DNA of 64,000 nucleotides from Cronobacter sakazakii (GCF_000982825.1 NZ_CP011047.1:1426001-1490000); one strand, 5' to 3'. Positions 34,955 through 44,683 are shown, counted from the stretch's first letter. A program made the numbers and translations. Notes: generated by a model not told the origin, from the letters alone.

Positions 34955-35950
34955 ATGACGTCCACATCCCGTAACGCTTTTCCCGCCCATCGTTTTTCCA
35001 TCGCGCCGATGCTCGACTGGACCGATCGCCATTGCCGCTATTTCCTGCGCCAGCTCTCATCGCAGGTGCTGCTCTATACCGAAATGGTGACGACCGGCGC
35101 GATCATTCATGGCAAAGGGGATTACCTCGCCTATAGCGAAGAGGAACATCCGGTGGCGTTACAGCTCGGCGGGAGCGATCCGGCGGCGCTGGCGCACTGC
35201 GCGAAGCTTGCCGAGGCGCGCGGCTATGACGAGATAAACCTTAACGTCGGCTGCCCGTCCGACCGTGTCCAGAATGGCCGCTTCGGCGCCTGCCTGATGG
35301 GCGAGGCGCAACTTGTCGCCGATTGCATTAAGGCGATGCGCGACGTGGTCTCCATTCCGGTGACGGTGAAAACCCGTATCGGCATCGACGACCAGGACAG
35401 CTACGAATTCCTCTGCGATTTCGTCGGCACCGTGGCGGAGCAGGGCGGCTGCGACACCTTTATTATTCATGCGCGTAAGGCGTGGCTCTCCGGCCTGAGC
35501 CCAAAAGAGAACCGCGAAATCCCGCCGCTGGATTACCCGCGCGTTTATCAGCTCAAGCGCGATTTTCCGAAGCTTACGATGTCGATTAACGGCGGCATCA
35601 AAACGCTGGATGACGTGAAAACGCACCTTGAACATATGGATGGCGTGATGGTGGGCCGCGAGGCGTATCAGAATCCGGGGATCCTAGCGTCGGTCGATCG
35701 CGAAATCTTCGGGCTTGATGTGCCGGATACCGATCCGGTGGCGGTAGTGCGCGCCATGTATCCGTACATTGAGCGTGAGCTGGCGAAAGGCACGTATCTG
35801 GGTCACGTCACTCGCCATATGCTCGGCCTGTTCCAGGGCATTCCCGGCGCGCGGCAGTGGCGCCGCTATCTCAGCGAAAACGCCCATAAGCCTGGCGCGG
35901 ATATTAACGTGCTGGAGCAGGCGTTAAAGCTGGTGGCCGACAAACGTTAA
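34955..35950 (+). CDS. dusA: DusA, tRNA-dihydrouridine synthase
   Basis: A 331-residue flavoprotein that reduces uridines 20/20a in the D-loop of tRNA. Motifs: SIAPMLDWTDRHCRYFLR, VALQLGGSDP, NLNVGCPSDRVQNGRFGACLM with the catalytic Cys, HARKAWLSGLSPKENR and SINGGIK. I chose the ATG at 34955; the upstream TTG at 34901 would overlap a likely -10 (TATAGT, 34907-34912), so it cannot be the start of the main transcript's protein. Confidence 0.96.
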   Translation: MTSTSRNAFPAHRFSIAPMLDWTDRHCRYFLRQLSSQVLLYTEMVTTGAIIHGKGDYLAYSEEEHPVALQLGGSDPAALAHCAKLAEARGYDEINLNVGCPSDRVQNGRFGACLMGEAQLVADCIKAMRDVVSIPVTVKTRIGIDDQDSYEFLCDFVGTVAEQGGCDTFIIHARKAWLSGLSPKENREIPPLDYPRVYQLKRDFPKLTMSINGGIKTLDDVKTHLEHMDGVMVGREAYQNPGILASVDREIFGLDVPDTDPVAVVRAMYPYIERELAKGTYLGHVTRHMLGLFQGIPGARQWRRYLSENAHKPGADINVLEQALKLVADKR

Positions 35951-35977
35951 GTTCACCAGAATATCGTCAATTTCACT

Positions 35978-36010
35978 AACGCCCCGGATGACATACCGGG
36001 GCGTTTCTTT
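35978..36010 (+). terminator. dusA terminator
   Basis: AACGCCCCGG-N8-CCGGGGCGTT then TTCTTTTG. Confidence 0.88.
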
Positions 36011-36030
36011 TGAATTCAGTAAGTTAAATC

Positions 36031-36046
36031 TGGCACGAAACTTGTA
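36031..36046 (+). promoter_or_regulatory. sigma54 promoter of pspG
   Basis: TGGCACGAAACTTGTA fits TGGCAC-N5-TTGCA with one mismatch. In E. coli pspG is driven by sigma54 and PspF. Confidence 0.88.
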
Positions 36047-36080
36047 AAAGCAGGGCATAACGTTTTTAAGGAGAACGAGA

Positions 36081-36341
36081 ATGTTTGAACTGCTGTTTGT
36101 GGTGGCTTTCTTTCTGATGCTGCTGGCGACCGGCGTGTCGCTTATCGGGATTATCGCCGCGCTGATGGTGGCAACGCTGGTGATGTTTTTCGGTGGCGTG
36201 TTCGCGCTGATGATTAAAGTGTTGCCGTGGCTGCTGCTGGCAGTGGCGGTGGTGTGGGTGATCCGCAGCGTGAAGGCCCCGAAAGTGCCCGAGTATCGTC
36301 GCACCTCACGTTACAGCCGGACGAATCGCTGGCGTTACTGA
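36081..36341 (+). CDS. pspG: PspG, phage-shock membrane protein
   Basis: An 86-residue inner-membrane protein, MFELLFVVAFFLMLLATGVSL, with two or three hydrophobic segments and a basic tail (RRTSRYSRTNRWRY). It is the distant member of the PspF regulon that helps maintain the proton-motive force under envelope stress. The sigma54 promoter directly upstream supports this. Confidence 0.95.
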   Translation: MFELLFVVAFFLMLLATGVSLIGIIAALMVATLVMFFGGVFALMIKVLPWLLLAVAVVWVIRSVKAPKVPEYRRTSRYSRTNRWRY

Positions 36342-36483
36342 TAAGTTGCGGGGTTGATCACAACCTCGCAACTTTCCATGTTACTTTGCGCGCTAAGCCA
36401 TGTTTTTTAACGGGCCTGTCTGGCACTATGTCAGCCGTGTTACCGAATTCATCAGCGCTGTACCCTACATATAGCGCAAACAA

Positions 36484-36516
36484 TAAAAAGAAAGGGCTTC
36501 CTGCGGGAAGCCCTAA
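36484..36516 (-). terminator. qorA terminator
   Basis: On the minus strand AGGGCTTCC-CGCA-GGAAGCCCT is followed by TTCTTTTTATT. Confidence 0.88.
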
Positions 36517-36521
36517 TTCTT

Positions 36522-37505
36522 TCAGGGAATCAACAGACTGGAGCCTTGCGTGCAGCGGCTTTCCAGCGTCTTATGGGCGCGCGCGGCGTCTTCGAGCGCA
36601 AACTTCTGGCTCTGCGCCACCTCCACTTTAATCACCCCGCTGGCGATAAGCGAAAAGAGCTCGTTACTGGCTTCTTCCAGCTCGGCACGGTTGGTCAGAT
36701 AGCCGTTCAGCGACGGGCGGGTCACGTAGAGCGAGCCTTTCTGGTTAAGAATACCGAGATTCACGCCCGTCACCGGGCCGGAGGAGTTACCGAAGCTCAC
36801 CATCAGGCCGCGACGTTGCAGGCAGTCGAGCGACGACTCCCAGGTCTCTTTACCCACCGAGTCATACACCACGCGCACTTTTTTCCCGCCGGTCAGTTCA
36901 CGCAGCCGCTCGGGCACATTCTCTTCACGGTAGTTGATGGTTTGCCACGCGCCCGCCTGTTTCGCCCGCTGGGCTTTTTCGGCCGAACCGACCGTACCGA
37001 TAAGCCGCGCGCCCAGCGCTTTCGCCCACTGGCAGGCGATAAGCCCGACGCCGCCCGCGGCGGCATGGAACAGAAACATCTCGTCGGGTTTAATTTCATA
37101 CGTTTTGCGCAGCAGATAAAAAACCGTCAGCCCTTTTAAAAAGCAGGCCGCCGCCTGTTCAAACGAGATAACATCCGGGAGCACAACGGCTTTCTCTGCC
37201 GGCACGTTATGCACCGAGCTGTAGGCACCGAGCGCCGACTGTGCGTAGACGACGCGATCGCCAGGTTTGAGGTGCGTTACGCCGCTGCCGACTTTCGTGA
37301 CGACGCCCGCCGCTTCGGTGCCAAGGCCCGCCGGGAGCGCCGGTGGCGGGTAAAGGCCGCTGCGGATATAGGTGTCGATATAGTTGATGCCGATGGCTTT
37401 GTTTTCCACCTGCACTTCCAGCTCGTCCGGGTCGGCCGGGGTAAACGTCACCGCTTTTAACACTTCTGGTCCGCCATGCTGGCTGAATTCAATACGCGTC
37501 GCCAT
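36522..37505 (-). CDS. qorA: QorA, NADPH:quinone oxidoreductase
   Basis: A 327-residue zinc-free medium-chain dehydrogenase/reductase. It begins MATRIEFSQHGGPEVL; the NADPH-binding segment is HAAAGGVGLIACQWAKALGA (about 148-167) and no catalytic zinc ligands are present. It reduces quinones with NADPH. Same place as E. coli qorA, divergent from dnaB. Confidence 0.96.
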   Translation of the reverse strand: MATRIEFSQHGGPEVLKAVTFTPADPDELEVQVENKAIGINYIDTYIRSGLYPPPALPAGLGTEAAGVVTKVGSGVTHLKPGDRVVYAQSALGAYSSVHNVPAEKAVVLPDVISFEQAAACFLKGLTVFYLLRKTYEIKPDEMFLFHAAAGGVGLIACQWAKALGARLIGTVGSAEKAQRAKQAGAWQTINYREENVPERLRELTGGKKVRVVYDSVGKETWESSLDCLQRRGLMVSFGNSSGPVTGVNLGILNQKGSLYVTRPSLNGYLTNRAELEEASNELFSLIASGVIKVEVAQSQKFALEDAARAHKTLESRCTQGSSLLIP

Positions 37506-37625
37506 AGGAACTCCTTGTTAAGGGTCGGGCATGAAAGCAAGAGCGTGCAAACTGAGTACAAAACGACTCAGATCAGATACACTCCTCATTCTCTCTGATG
37601 ATGATTTTTGGTAACTCCATTCACT

Positions 37626-39032
37626 ATGGCAGGAAATAAACCCTTCAACAAACCCACTGAACCTCGTGACCCGCAGGTCGCCGGGCTGAAAATGCCGCCG
37701 CATTCCATGGAGGCGGAACAGTCGGTGTTGGGCGGTTTGATGCTGGATAACGAGCGCTGGGACGATGTGGCCGAGCGTGTCGTGGCCGAGGATTTTTACA
37801 CCCGCCAGCACCGCATGATCTTCACCGAAATGCATCGCCTGCAGGAGATGGGCAAACCCATCGATTTGATTACGCTTTCTGAATCGCTCGAACTTCAGGG
37901 GCAGCTCGAAAGCGTCGGCGGTTTTGCGTATCTTGCGGAGCTGTCGAAAAACACGCCAAGTGCTGCGAACATCAGCGCCTATGCCGATATCGTGCGCGAA
38001 CGCGCTGTCGTGCGAGACATGATTTCCGTCGCCAATGAAATTGCCGACGCCGGTTACGATCCGCAGGGCCGCACCAGCGAAGATCTGCTCGATCTCGCCG
38101 AATCGCGCGTGTTCCAGATAGCCGAAAACCGCGCCAATAAAGACGAAGGCCCGAAGAGTATCGATCAGATCTTAGAAGCCACCGTCGCGCGTATCGAAAC
38201 GCTCTATCAGCAGCCGCACGACGGCGTGACGGGCGTGGATACGGGCTATCAGGATCTCAATAAAAAGACCGCGGGCTTGCAGCGCTCAGATCTAATTATC
38301 GTCGCGGCGCGTCCGTCGATGGGTAAAACCACCTTCGCGATGAACCTGTGTGAAAACGCCGCGATGCTGCAGGATAAACCGGTGCTGATCTTCTCCCTTG
38401 AGATGCCCGGCGAGCAGATCATGATGCGTATGCTGGCGTCGCTCTCCCGTGTGGATCAGACGCGCATCCGTACCGGCCAGCTGGATGACGAAGACTGGGC
38501 GCGTATTTCCGGCACGATGGGCATCCTGCTTGAGAAGCGCAATATGTATATTGACGACTCCTCAGGCCTGACGCCGACGGAAGTGCGCTCCCGCGCGCGG
38601 CGTATTTATCGCGAGCACGGCGGCTTAAGCCTGATTATGATCGACTACTTACAGCTGATGCGCGTGCCGTCGCTCTCTGATAACCGTACGCTGGAAATCG
38701 CTGAGATTTCCCGCTCGCTGAAAGCGCTGGCGAAAGAGCTTCAGGTGCCGGTGGTGGCGCTCTCGCAGCTTAACCGCTCGCTGGAACAGCGCGCCGACAA
38801 GCGCCCGGTGAACTCGGATCTGCGTGAGTCCGGCTCTATCGAGCAGGATGCCGACCTTATCATGTTTATCTATCGTGACGAGGTGTACCACGAAAACAGT
38901 GACTTAAAAGGCATCGCGGAGATTATTATCGGTAAGCAGCGTAACGGCCCGATAGGCACGGTGCGCCTGACGTTTAATGGGCAGTGGTCGCGGTTTGATA
39001 ACTACGCGGGTCCCCAGTACGACGACGAATAA
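37626..39032 (+). CDS. dnaB: DnaB, replicative helicase
   Basis: A 468-residue hexameric helicase. N-terminal DnaG-binding domain (PPHSMEAEQSVLGGLMLDN), linker, then the RecA-like motor with Walker A ARPSMGKTTFAMN, LIMIDYLQLM (Walker B) and the DRNTLEIAEISRSLK-type segment after it. I start at 37626 (MAGNKPFNKP) to match E. coli; six in-frame codons upstream are not conserved. No intein is present. Confidence 0.98.
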   Translation: MAGNKPFNKPTEPRDPQVAGLKMPPHSMEAEQSVLGGLMLDNERWDDVAERVVAEDFYTRQHRMIFTEMHRLQEMGKPIDLITLSESLELQGQLESVGGFAYLAELSKNTPSAANISAYADIVRERAVVRDMISVANEIADAGYDPQGRTSEDLLDLAESRVFQIAENRANKDEGPKSIDQILEATVARIETLYQQPHDGVTGVDTGYQDLNKKTAGLQRSDLIIVAARPSMGKTTFAMNLCENAAMLQDKPVLIFSLEMPGEQIMMRMLASLSRVDQTRIRTGQLDDEDWARISGTMGILLEKRNMYIDDSSGLTPTEVRSRARRIYREHGGLSLIMIDYLQLMRVPSLSDNRTLEIAEISRSLKALAKELQVPVVALSQLNRSLEQRADKRPVNSDLRESGSIEQDADLIMFIYRDEVYHENSDLKGIAEIIIGKQRNGPIGTVRLTFNGQWSRFDNYAGPQYDDE

Positions 39033-39160
39033 AATCCCCGTCATCCTTCACGCCGCAGGTGCGTTGACTGCGCTCGCTCACCCCGGTCACTTAGTTTACT
39101 AAGCTCCCGGGGATTCACGAGCTTGTCGCCTTCCTGCAACGCGAATGATTTAGGGGATTT
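39031..39160. repeat. ERIC element between dnaB and alr
   Basis: A 130-bp imperfect palindrome bounded by AAATCCCC and GGGGATTT. It contains CGCTCACCCCGGTCACTTAG and AAGCTCCCGGGGATTCAC, the two ERIC core arms. It overlaps the end of the dnaB stop codon region and would be in a dnaB-alr read-through RNA. Confidence 0.92.
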
Positions 39161-39192
39161 ACGGTAACTCTTTAAATAAGCAAGGAAAGTCA

Positions 39193-40272
39193 ATGCAAGC
39201 GGCAACTGTGGTAGTAAACCGCCGCGCTCTGCGTCACAACCTGCAACGCCTGCGTGAACTGGCGCCTGCCAGTAAACTGGTTGCGGTGGTGAAGGCAAAC
39301 GCCTATGGACACGGTCTTCTTGAGACCGCCCGCACTCTCCCTGATGCCGATGCGTTCGGCGTAGCCCGTCTCGAAGAGGCGCTGCGCCTGCGCGAAGGCG
39401 GCATTACCCAACCCATTCTTTTGCTCGAAGGTTTTTTCAACGCAGCCGATCTGCCCGCGATTGCCGCGCAACGATTCCACACCGCGGTACACAGCGAAGA
39501 GCAACTGGCGGCGCTGGAGCAGGCGACGCTCTCAGAGCCTGTCACCGTCTGGATGAAGCTCGACACCGGTATGCATCGCTTAGGCGTGCGCCCGGAGGCG
39601 GCGCAGGCGTTTTACGACAGGCTCGCGGCCTGTAAAAACGTACGTCAGCCGGTGAACGTGGTGAGCCATTTCGCACGTGCCGACGAGCCAGACTGCGGTG
39701 CCACCGAACGCCAGCTTGATATCTTTAACAGCTTTACCCACGACAAACCGGGTAAGCGCTCGATTGCCGCGTCCGGCGGGATCCTGTTCTGGCCACAGTC
39801 GCATTTCGACTGGGTGCGCCCTGGCATTATTCTCTACGGCGTGTCGCCGCTGGATACGCACCCGTGGGGCGCGGAGCTTGGTTTTCAGCCTGCGATGTCG
39901 CTGACGTCAAGCCTTATTGCCGTGCGCGATCACAAAGCGGGCGAACCTGTCGGCTACGGCGGTACCTGGGTGAGCGAGCGCGACACGCGGCTTGGCGTTG
40001 TGGCGATGGGCTATGGCGACGGGTATCCGCGCTGCGCGCCGACGGGCACGCCGGTGCTGGTCAATGGCCGTGAAGTGCCCATTGTCGGGCGCGTGGCGAT
40101 GGATATGATCTGCGTTGATTTAGGCCCTGACGCGGCGGAGAAAGCAGGGGACACGGTAGTCATGTGGGGCGAAGGATTGCCGGTCGAGCGTATCGCCGAA
40201 GCGACAGGTGTGAGCGCTTACGAACTTGTTACGCGACTGACCTCAAGAGTGGCGATGCGTTACCTGGATTAA
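39193..40272 (+). CDS. alr: Alr, alanine racemase
   Basis: A 359-residue PLP enzyme making D-alanine for peptidoglycan. The PLP Lys is in VVKANAYGHGLLE (about 34); the second catalytic base, Tyr, is in GYGDGYPR (about 255); VSHFARADEP and GVSPLD are further signatures. Start at 39193 (MQAATVVVNRRALRHN), preceded by AAGGAAAG. It follows the ERIC element. Confidence 0.97.
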   Translation: MQAATVVVNRRALRHNLQRLRELAPASKLVAVVKANAYGHGLLETARTLPDADAFGVARLEEALRLREGGITQPILLLEGFFNAADLPAIAAQRFHTAVHSEEQLAALEQATLSEPVTVWMKLDTGMHRLGVRPEAAQAFYDRLAACKNVRQPVNVVSHFARADEPDCGATERQLDIFNSFTHDKPGKRSIAASGGILFWPQSHFDWVRPGIILYGVSPLDTHPWGAELGFQPAMSLTSSLIAVRDHKAGEPVGYGGTWVSERDTRLGVVAMGYGDGYPRCAPTGTPVLVNGREVPIVGRVAMDMICVDLGPDAAEKAGDTVVMWGEGLPVERIAEATGVSAYELVTRLTSRVAMRYLD

Positions 40273-40300
40273 AGGCCATACGAGTGTTTCAACGTCTGGC

Positions 40301-40377
40301 GGTGGGTGCGCTTCGCTTACCCACCCTACCAACACCGGCGCGTCTTCTGTAGGGCGGGTAAGCGCAGCGCACCCGCC
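40301..40377. repeat. Inverted pair of GGTGGGTGCGC palindromes between alr and tyrB
   Basis: Forward copy at 40301-40329 and inverted copy at 40349-40377, separated by 19 bp. The pair is a BIME-like head-to-head arrangement. Confidence 0.9.
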
Positions 40378-40503
40378 GTGTTTATTAACGCTGCGCGCCC
40401 GCCATCTTCCCCAGGGCATCGCACCCGTCACATTGCTCTCGATCTGCTGCGCTATCCGGTTTATTGTGAGGACACATCACACCGTAAATCTGGAGAACCA
40501 AGC

Positions 40504-41697
40504 GTGTTTCAGAATGTTGACGCCTACGCCGGCGACCCCATCCTCTCGCTGATGGAACGCTTTAAAGAAGATCCCCGCAGCGACAAAGTAAACCTGAGTA
40601 TCGGCCTCTATTACAACGAACAAAATATCATTCCACAGCTGCAGGCCGTAGCGCAGGCGGAACAACGGCTGAACGCGCAGCCGCACGGTGCCTCGCTTTA
40701 TCTTCCGATGGAAGGGCTCAACAACTATCGCAGCGCCATTGCGCCGCTCCTGTTCGGTGCCGATCACCCGGCGCTGGCCGCAGGGCGTATCGCCAGCATC
40801 CAGACGGTGGGCGGTTCCGGTGCGCTGAAAATCGGTGCGGATTTCCTTAAGCGTTATTTTCCGCAGTCCCGTGTCTGGGTGAGCGATCCGACCTGGGAAA
40901 ACCATGTCGCTATCTTTAACGGCGCAGGCTTTGAAGTAAGCACTTACCCCTGGTTTGACGAAGAGACCAACGGCGTGCGTTTCGAAGCGCTGCTTGAAAA
41001 GCTCAACACGCTGCCTGCGCGCGATATCGTGCTGCTGCACCCGTGCTGTCACAACCCGACTGGTGCCGATCTGACTAACGCCCAGTGGGACGCCGTGGTT
41101 GACGTGCTAAAAGCGCGCGAGCTTATCCCGTTCCTGGATATCGCTTATCAGGGCTTTGGCGCAGGCATGGAAGAAGACGCCTACGCTATCCGCGCTATCG
41201 CCAGCGCGGGCCTGCCAATGCTGGTCAGCAACTCATTCTCAAAAATCTTCTCGCTCTATGGCGAGCGTGTGGGCGGCTTGTCCGTGGTTTGTGACGATGC
41301 GGAAACCGCTGCTCGCGTGCTCGGTCAGCTGAAAGCGACCGTGCGCCGCAACTACTCCAGCCCGCCGAATTTCGGCGCGCAGGTCGTGGCCACGGTGCTT
41401 AACGACGCCACGCTGAAAGCGCAGTGGCTCGCGGAAGTGGAAGCAATGCGCCGCCGCATTCTGGAGATGCGCCAGGCGCTGGTGGATGTGCTCAAAACAG
41501 AAGTGCCGGGGCGCAATTTCGATTATCTGCTTAAACAGCGCGGCATGTTCAGCTATACCGGCCTGAGCGCCGCGCAGGTTGATCGCCTGCGTGATGAGTT
41601 CGGCGTGTATCTGATTAGCAGTGGACGCATGTGCGTGGCGGGCCTTAACAGCCGTAACGTAAAACAGGTGGCACAGGCGTTTGCCGCCGTGATGTAA
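40504..41697 (+). CDS. tyrB: TyrB, aromatic-amino-acid aminotransferase
   Basis: A 397-residue PLP aminotransferase for the last step of tyrosine and phenylalanine (also leucine) synthesis. PLP Lys is in SNSFSKIFSLYGERVGG; HPCCHNPTGADL and the C-terminal SGRMCVAGLN are family marks. The start is GTG at 40504 with GGAG upstream, as in E. coli; the open frame before it runs into the palindrome pair. The region TTTATTGTGAGGACACATCA upstream could hold TyrR operators but I cannot assign boxes safely. Confidence 0.97.
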   Translation: MFQNVDAYAGDPILSLMERFKEDPRSDKVNLSIGLYYNEQNIIPQLQAVAQAEQRLNAQPHGASLYLPMEGLNNYRSAIAPLLFGADHPALAAGRIASIQTVGGSGALKIGADFLKRYFPQSRVWVSDPTWENHVAIFNGAGFEVSTYPWFDEETNGVRFEALLEKLNTLPARDIVLLHPCCHNPTGADLTNAQWDAVVDVLKARELIPFLDIAYQGFGAGMEEDAYAIRAIASAGLPMLVSNSFSKIFSLYGERVGGLSVVCDDAETAARVLGQLKATVRRNYSSPPNFGAQVVATVLNDATLKAQWLAEVEAMRRRILEMRQALVDVLKTEVPGRNFDYLLKQRGMFSYTGLSAAQVDRLRDEFGVYLISSGRMCVAGLNSRNVKQVAQAFAAVM

Positions 41698-41705
41698 CGC
41701 CGTTT

Positions 41706-41734
41706 AAAAGCGCTGCCTGGCAGCGCTTTTGCTA
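41706..41734 (+). terminator. tyrB terminator
   Basis: AAAAGCGCTGC-CTG-GCAGCGCTTTT, followed by GCTATT. Confidence 0.85.
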
Positions 41735-42117
41735 TTCTGCAACTCTGTTTTCGGATCTTCTTAAATGTGATTCGCCGATTTGTAAAATATCATTAGTTTT
41801 CACAAAGCAGCCGCCTTTTATACCTCCCCACCGTTAAAGCACAACATTACTTTTTTAAAACTTTAATGCGCTTTTCGTGAGTTATTTTCCATATTTGTTC
41901 ATTAGTGGATGCCTTAACTACGTACGCGTTTTGCTGCTATTTATTTCGGGAATGTGTAATTACTTTTTATTGACGGAAAGGTTTGTATTCTTTTACAGGA
42001 ATTTTTTGTGGAAATTGCATCGTGGCGATATAGGTAAAACTACTTTTATGTAGTCAGGTCGCGGGTACAACAACTATCAATTCGCAGCCTGTAAACAAGG
42101 ATTGTTGAGGAATTAAC
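41735..42117. other. AT-rich region before the tpsB gene
   Basis: About 380 bp with no credible gene. It is clearly richer in A and T than the flanks and contains many short T-runs. It probably carries the promoter of the secretion transporter; -10-like TATGTAGT lies near 42046. Low GC suggests acquisition together with that gene. Confidence 0.5.
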
Positions 42118-43800
42118 GTGATTTTTTATCGTGCAACCGTATGTATAGCGGTCCTGTCTTTGCTGGCGGCCGTTCGCTCCCAGGCTTTCGCCGATACTCC
42201 TGAAAATCAGCAGTCATTAAATCAAAAACAGCAGAACGAAGCCCGCCAGGAAAGCCTGGCTACGCAAAGTAAATCCTTACTTTCATCCACCAGTAATAAA
42301 CCTGAAGAGGGGCTGAATTTACCTCAGGAAGCGCCCTGCTATCCTGTTAACGCCATTGAGTTTGAGAATAAAAACGCGGTAGCGCACTGGATGACATTTC
42401 AGGATGTGATGCGCAGCGTGAGAGGGAAATGCGTTGGTATTAATGGTTTGAAAATGATCCATAAAGCGGTGCAAAACCGGCTGATAGAACATGGCTATAT
42501 TACGACGCGCGTATTGATTCCGGCGCAGGATCTCAAAAGCGGCACGCTCAAGTTTCAAATTCTTCCGGGCACGATTAGCGATATTGTTTTTAAAGGCGAC
42601 GGTGGAGAATATATTCATGCAATAAATAATTTTCCTGAACGTGAGGGCGACGTTCTCGATTTGCGTGGCCTTGAACAAGGGCTCGAGAATCTGCAACGCA
42701 CGCCTGGCTCTGAGGCAACGATCAATCTTGTGCCCGGCGCGAAGCCGGGCGAAACGCGCGTTGAAGTCATGCGTACTCAGCCGAAACACTGGCGTCTCGG
42801 AGCCTGGGCGGATGACTCCGGCAGCAAATATACCGGGCGTTATCAGAGCGGTCTGGCACTTTATCTGGATAATCTCACCTCGTTTAACGATATGTCTTAT
42901 ATCGCTTATGGCGGCGGGCTTAAAAATGAGGATGGCAGGCGCAGCGATAACGTCTCGGCGTTTTACTCAGTCCCGTGGGGGTACTGGCAGCTTGAACTGT
43001 ATGGCAGCAAATACCGCTATACCCAAACTATTCATGACAGTGTCTCCCGCTATCTCTATAGCGGCATTGAAAAATACCTCAGCGCGCAGCTTAGCCGGGT
43101 TATTTACCGCAGCGCCAGCCAGAAAACCACGCTGGCGATAAAGGTTTTCCGCCGTCATTCCACGTATCTGCTTAATGATGTGGAAATCGAGGTGCAGCGG
43201 CGAAAAACCAGCAACTGGAAGCTGTCACTGGAACATCTGGCATATCTCCCGTTCGGACAGATCAAAGGCAGTCTGGGCTACCAGAAAGCCGCGCACTGGT
43301 TTAATGAACAAGAGGATGCCGAAGAAATGGTCGGCAACGCCGATGCGCAGGCGCGCATTATTACGCTCGGCGTTGATGGCGCGTTCCCGTTCAGATTTGG
43401 CGATGTCGCGATGAGTTATGAGCCGCACTTTATGTCTCAGACATCGCCGGATCGCCTGACGCAGCCGGATAAATTCACGATCGGCAACCGCTGGACGGTG
43501 CGCGGTTTCGATGGCGAAACCACCATTTATGCTGATAAAGGCTGGTATCTGCGCAACGACATTAATCTCAATCTGCCGCAGTGGGGAATGCAGCCCTATC
43601 TTGGTGTTGATTACGGCGAAGTAAAAGGCTCGAAAAATGATTACTGGAGCGGCAAGCAACTGGCGGGCGCGGCGCTTGGCGTACGCGGCGTAAAAGGCCA
43701 ATTTGGCTACGATCTCTTTGCCGGCGTGCCGCTTATGAAACCGCAGGATCTGCATACCAGTCCTTTCACGCTCGGTTTTGCCGTGCAGTGGCAATACTGA
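42118..43800 (+). CDS. TpsB outer-membrane transporter (ShlB/FhaC/HecB family), orphan
   Basis: A 560-residue two-partner-secretion translocator. Signal peptide to about residue 25 (SQAFA); Gln/Ser-rich linker; POTRA region about 74-150 with the ShlB-type Cys pair (C74, C105) and NRLIEHGYITTRVLIPAQDL; then a 16-strand barrel with the VRGF motif at about 460-463 and terminal aromatic residues (QWQY). Such proteins export one large TpsA adhesin or haemolysin normally encoded beside them; none is in this window. It has the place of E. coli aphA and codes in less GC-rich DNA, so it was probably acquired. Confidence 0.9.
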   Translation: MIFYRATVCIAVLSLLAAVRSQAFADTPENQQSLNQKQQNEARQESLATQSKSLLSSTSNKPEEGLNLPQEAPCYPVNAIEFENKNAVAHWMTFQDVMRSVRGKCVGINGLKMIHKAVQNRLIEHGYITTRVLIPAQDLKSGTLKFQILPGTISDIVFKGDGGEYIHAINNFPEREGDVLDLRGLEQGLENLQRTPGSEATINLVPGAKPGETRVEVMRTQPKHWRLGAWADDSGSKYTGRYQSGLALYLDNLTSFNDMSYIAYGGGLKNEDGRRSDNVSAFYSVPWGYWQLELYGSKYRYTQTIHDSVSRYLYSGIEKYLSAQLSRVIYRSASQKTTLAIKVFRRHSTYLLNDVEIEVQRRKTSNWKLSLEHLAYLPFGQIKGSLGYQKAAHWFNEQEDAEEMVGNADAQARIITLGVDGAFPFRFGDVAMSYEPHFMSQTSPDRLTQPDKFTIGNRWTVRGFDGETTIYADKGWYLRNDINLNLPQWGMQPYLGVDYGEVKGSKNDYWSGKQLAGAALGVRGVKGQFGYDLFAGVPLMKPQDLHTSPFTLGFAVQWQY

Positions 43801-43910
43801 CTCCATCTTGCTGGCACGATGTGTAAAATTACAGCAGAACGCCAGCGAAATTTTGCCTTTTGCCGCTCAGCCTGCACACTTAGAAGATCACTATTTTTAA
43901 GGGGCAGCGT

Positions 43911-44333
43911 ATGTGGTTTCAACAAACCCTGACATTAAAAGCCAGACCGCGGGGTTTTCACCTCATCACTGATGAGATAGTCAGTCAGCTTCCCGCGCTT
44001 TCACAGGTGAAGACCGGGCTGCTGCATCTCTTGCTTCAGCACACCTCAGCCTCTCTAACGCTTAATGAAAATTGCGATCCTTCGGTGCGTCGCGATATGG
44101 AGCGTTATTTTCTGGGCGCTGTACCGGATAACGGGCATTACGAGCATGATGATGAGGGGCCGGACGATATGCCGGCGCATATCAAATCTTCCACGCTTGG
44201 CGTTTCCCTGACATTACCGGTTAAGCAGGGACGCCTGCTGCTCGGCACCTGGCAGGGTATCTGGCTTGGAGAACACCGTAACCATGGCGGTTCGCGGCGC
44301 ATAGTCGCGACGCTTCAAGGAGAATCCTTATGA
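43911..44333 (+). CDS. yjbQ: YjbQ, UPF0047 family protein
   Basis: A 140-residue protein nearly identical in pattern to E. coli YjbQ: MWFQQTLTLKARPRGFHLIT, LLLQHTSASLTLNENCDPSV, GTWQGIWLGEHRNHGGSR. Conserved His and Asp residues suggest a small metal-binding enzyme; thiamine-phosphate synthase activity has been reported for relatives. It overlaps yjbR by 4 bp. Confidence 0.95.
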   Translation: MWFQQTLTLKARPRGFHLITDEIVSQLPALSQVKTGLLHLLLQHTSASLTLNENCDPSVRRDMERYFLGAVPDNGHYEHDDEGPDDMPAHIKSSTLGVSLTLPVKQGRLLLGTWQGIWLGEHRNHGGSRRIVATLQGESL

Positions 44334-44683
44334 CTAATTCTGATTTGCTGGATTACTGCATGAACAAACCGGGCGCTGAACAGAGCGAACATCGGGAGTG
44401 GAAAGCGGCGCAAATTAAAGTCGGCGATGTGATGTTTGCGATGGTGCACGAGGTTAACCAGCGTCCTGCCGTGTCACTGAAAACCAGCCCGGAGCTGGCG
44501 GAACTCTTGCGTCAGGAACACAAAGACGTGTTTCCCAGCGCACAGCTGAATAAAGCGCACTGGAGCACGGTCTTTCTGGATGGCGACCTGCCGGATTCGC
44601 AGATTTACTATCTGGTTGATGCGTCGTATCAGCAGGCGCTGGGTCTGCTGCCAGAGCACATTCGCCAGCAACTGTCGGTATGA
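44330..44683 (+). CDS. yjbR: YjbR, MmcQ/YjbR family protein
   Basis: A 117-residue CyaY-like-fold protein (DLLDYCMNKPGAEQSEHREW, LNKAHWSTVFLDGDLPDSQIYYLVDASY). The family is proposed to bind DNA or act as an adaptor; function is not established. Coupled to yjbQ. Confidence 0.95.
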   Translation: MTNSDLLDYCMNKPGAEQSEHREWKAAQIKVGDVMFAMVHEVNQRPAVSLKTSPELAELLRQEHKDVFPSAQLNKAHWSTVFLDGDLPDSQIYYLVDASYQQALGLLPEHIRQQLSV

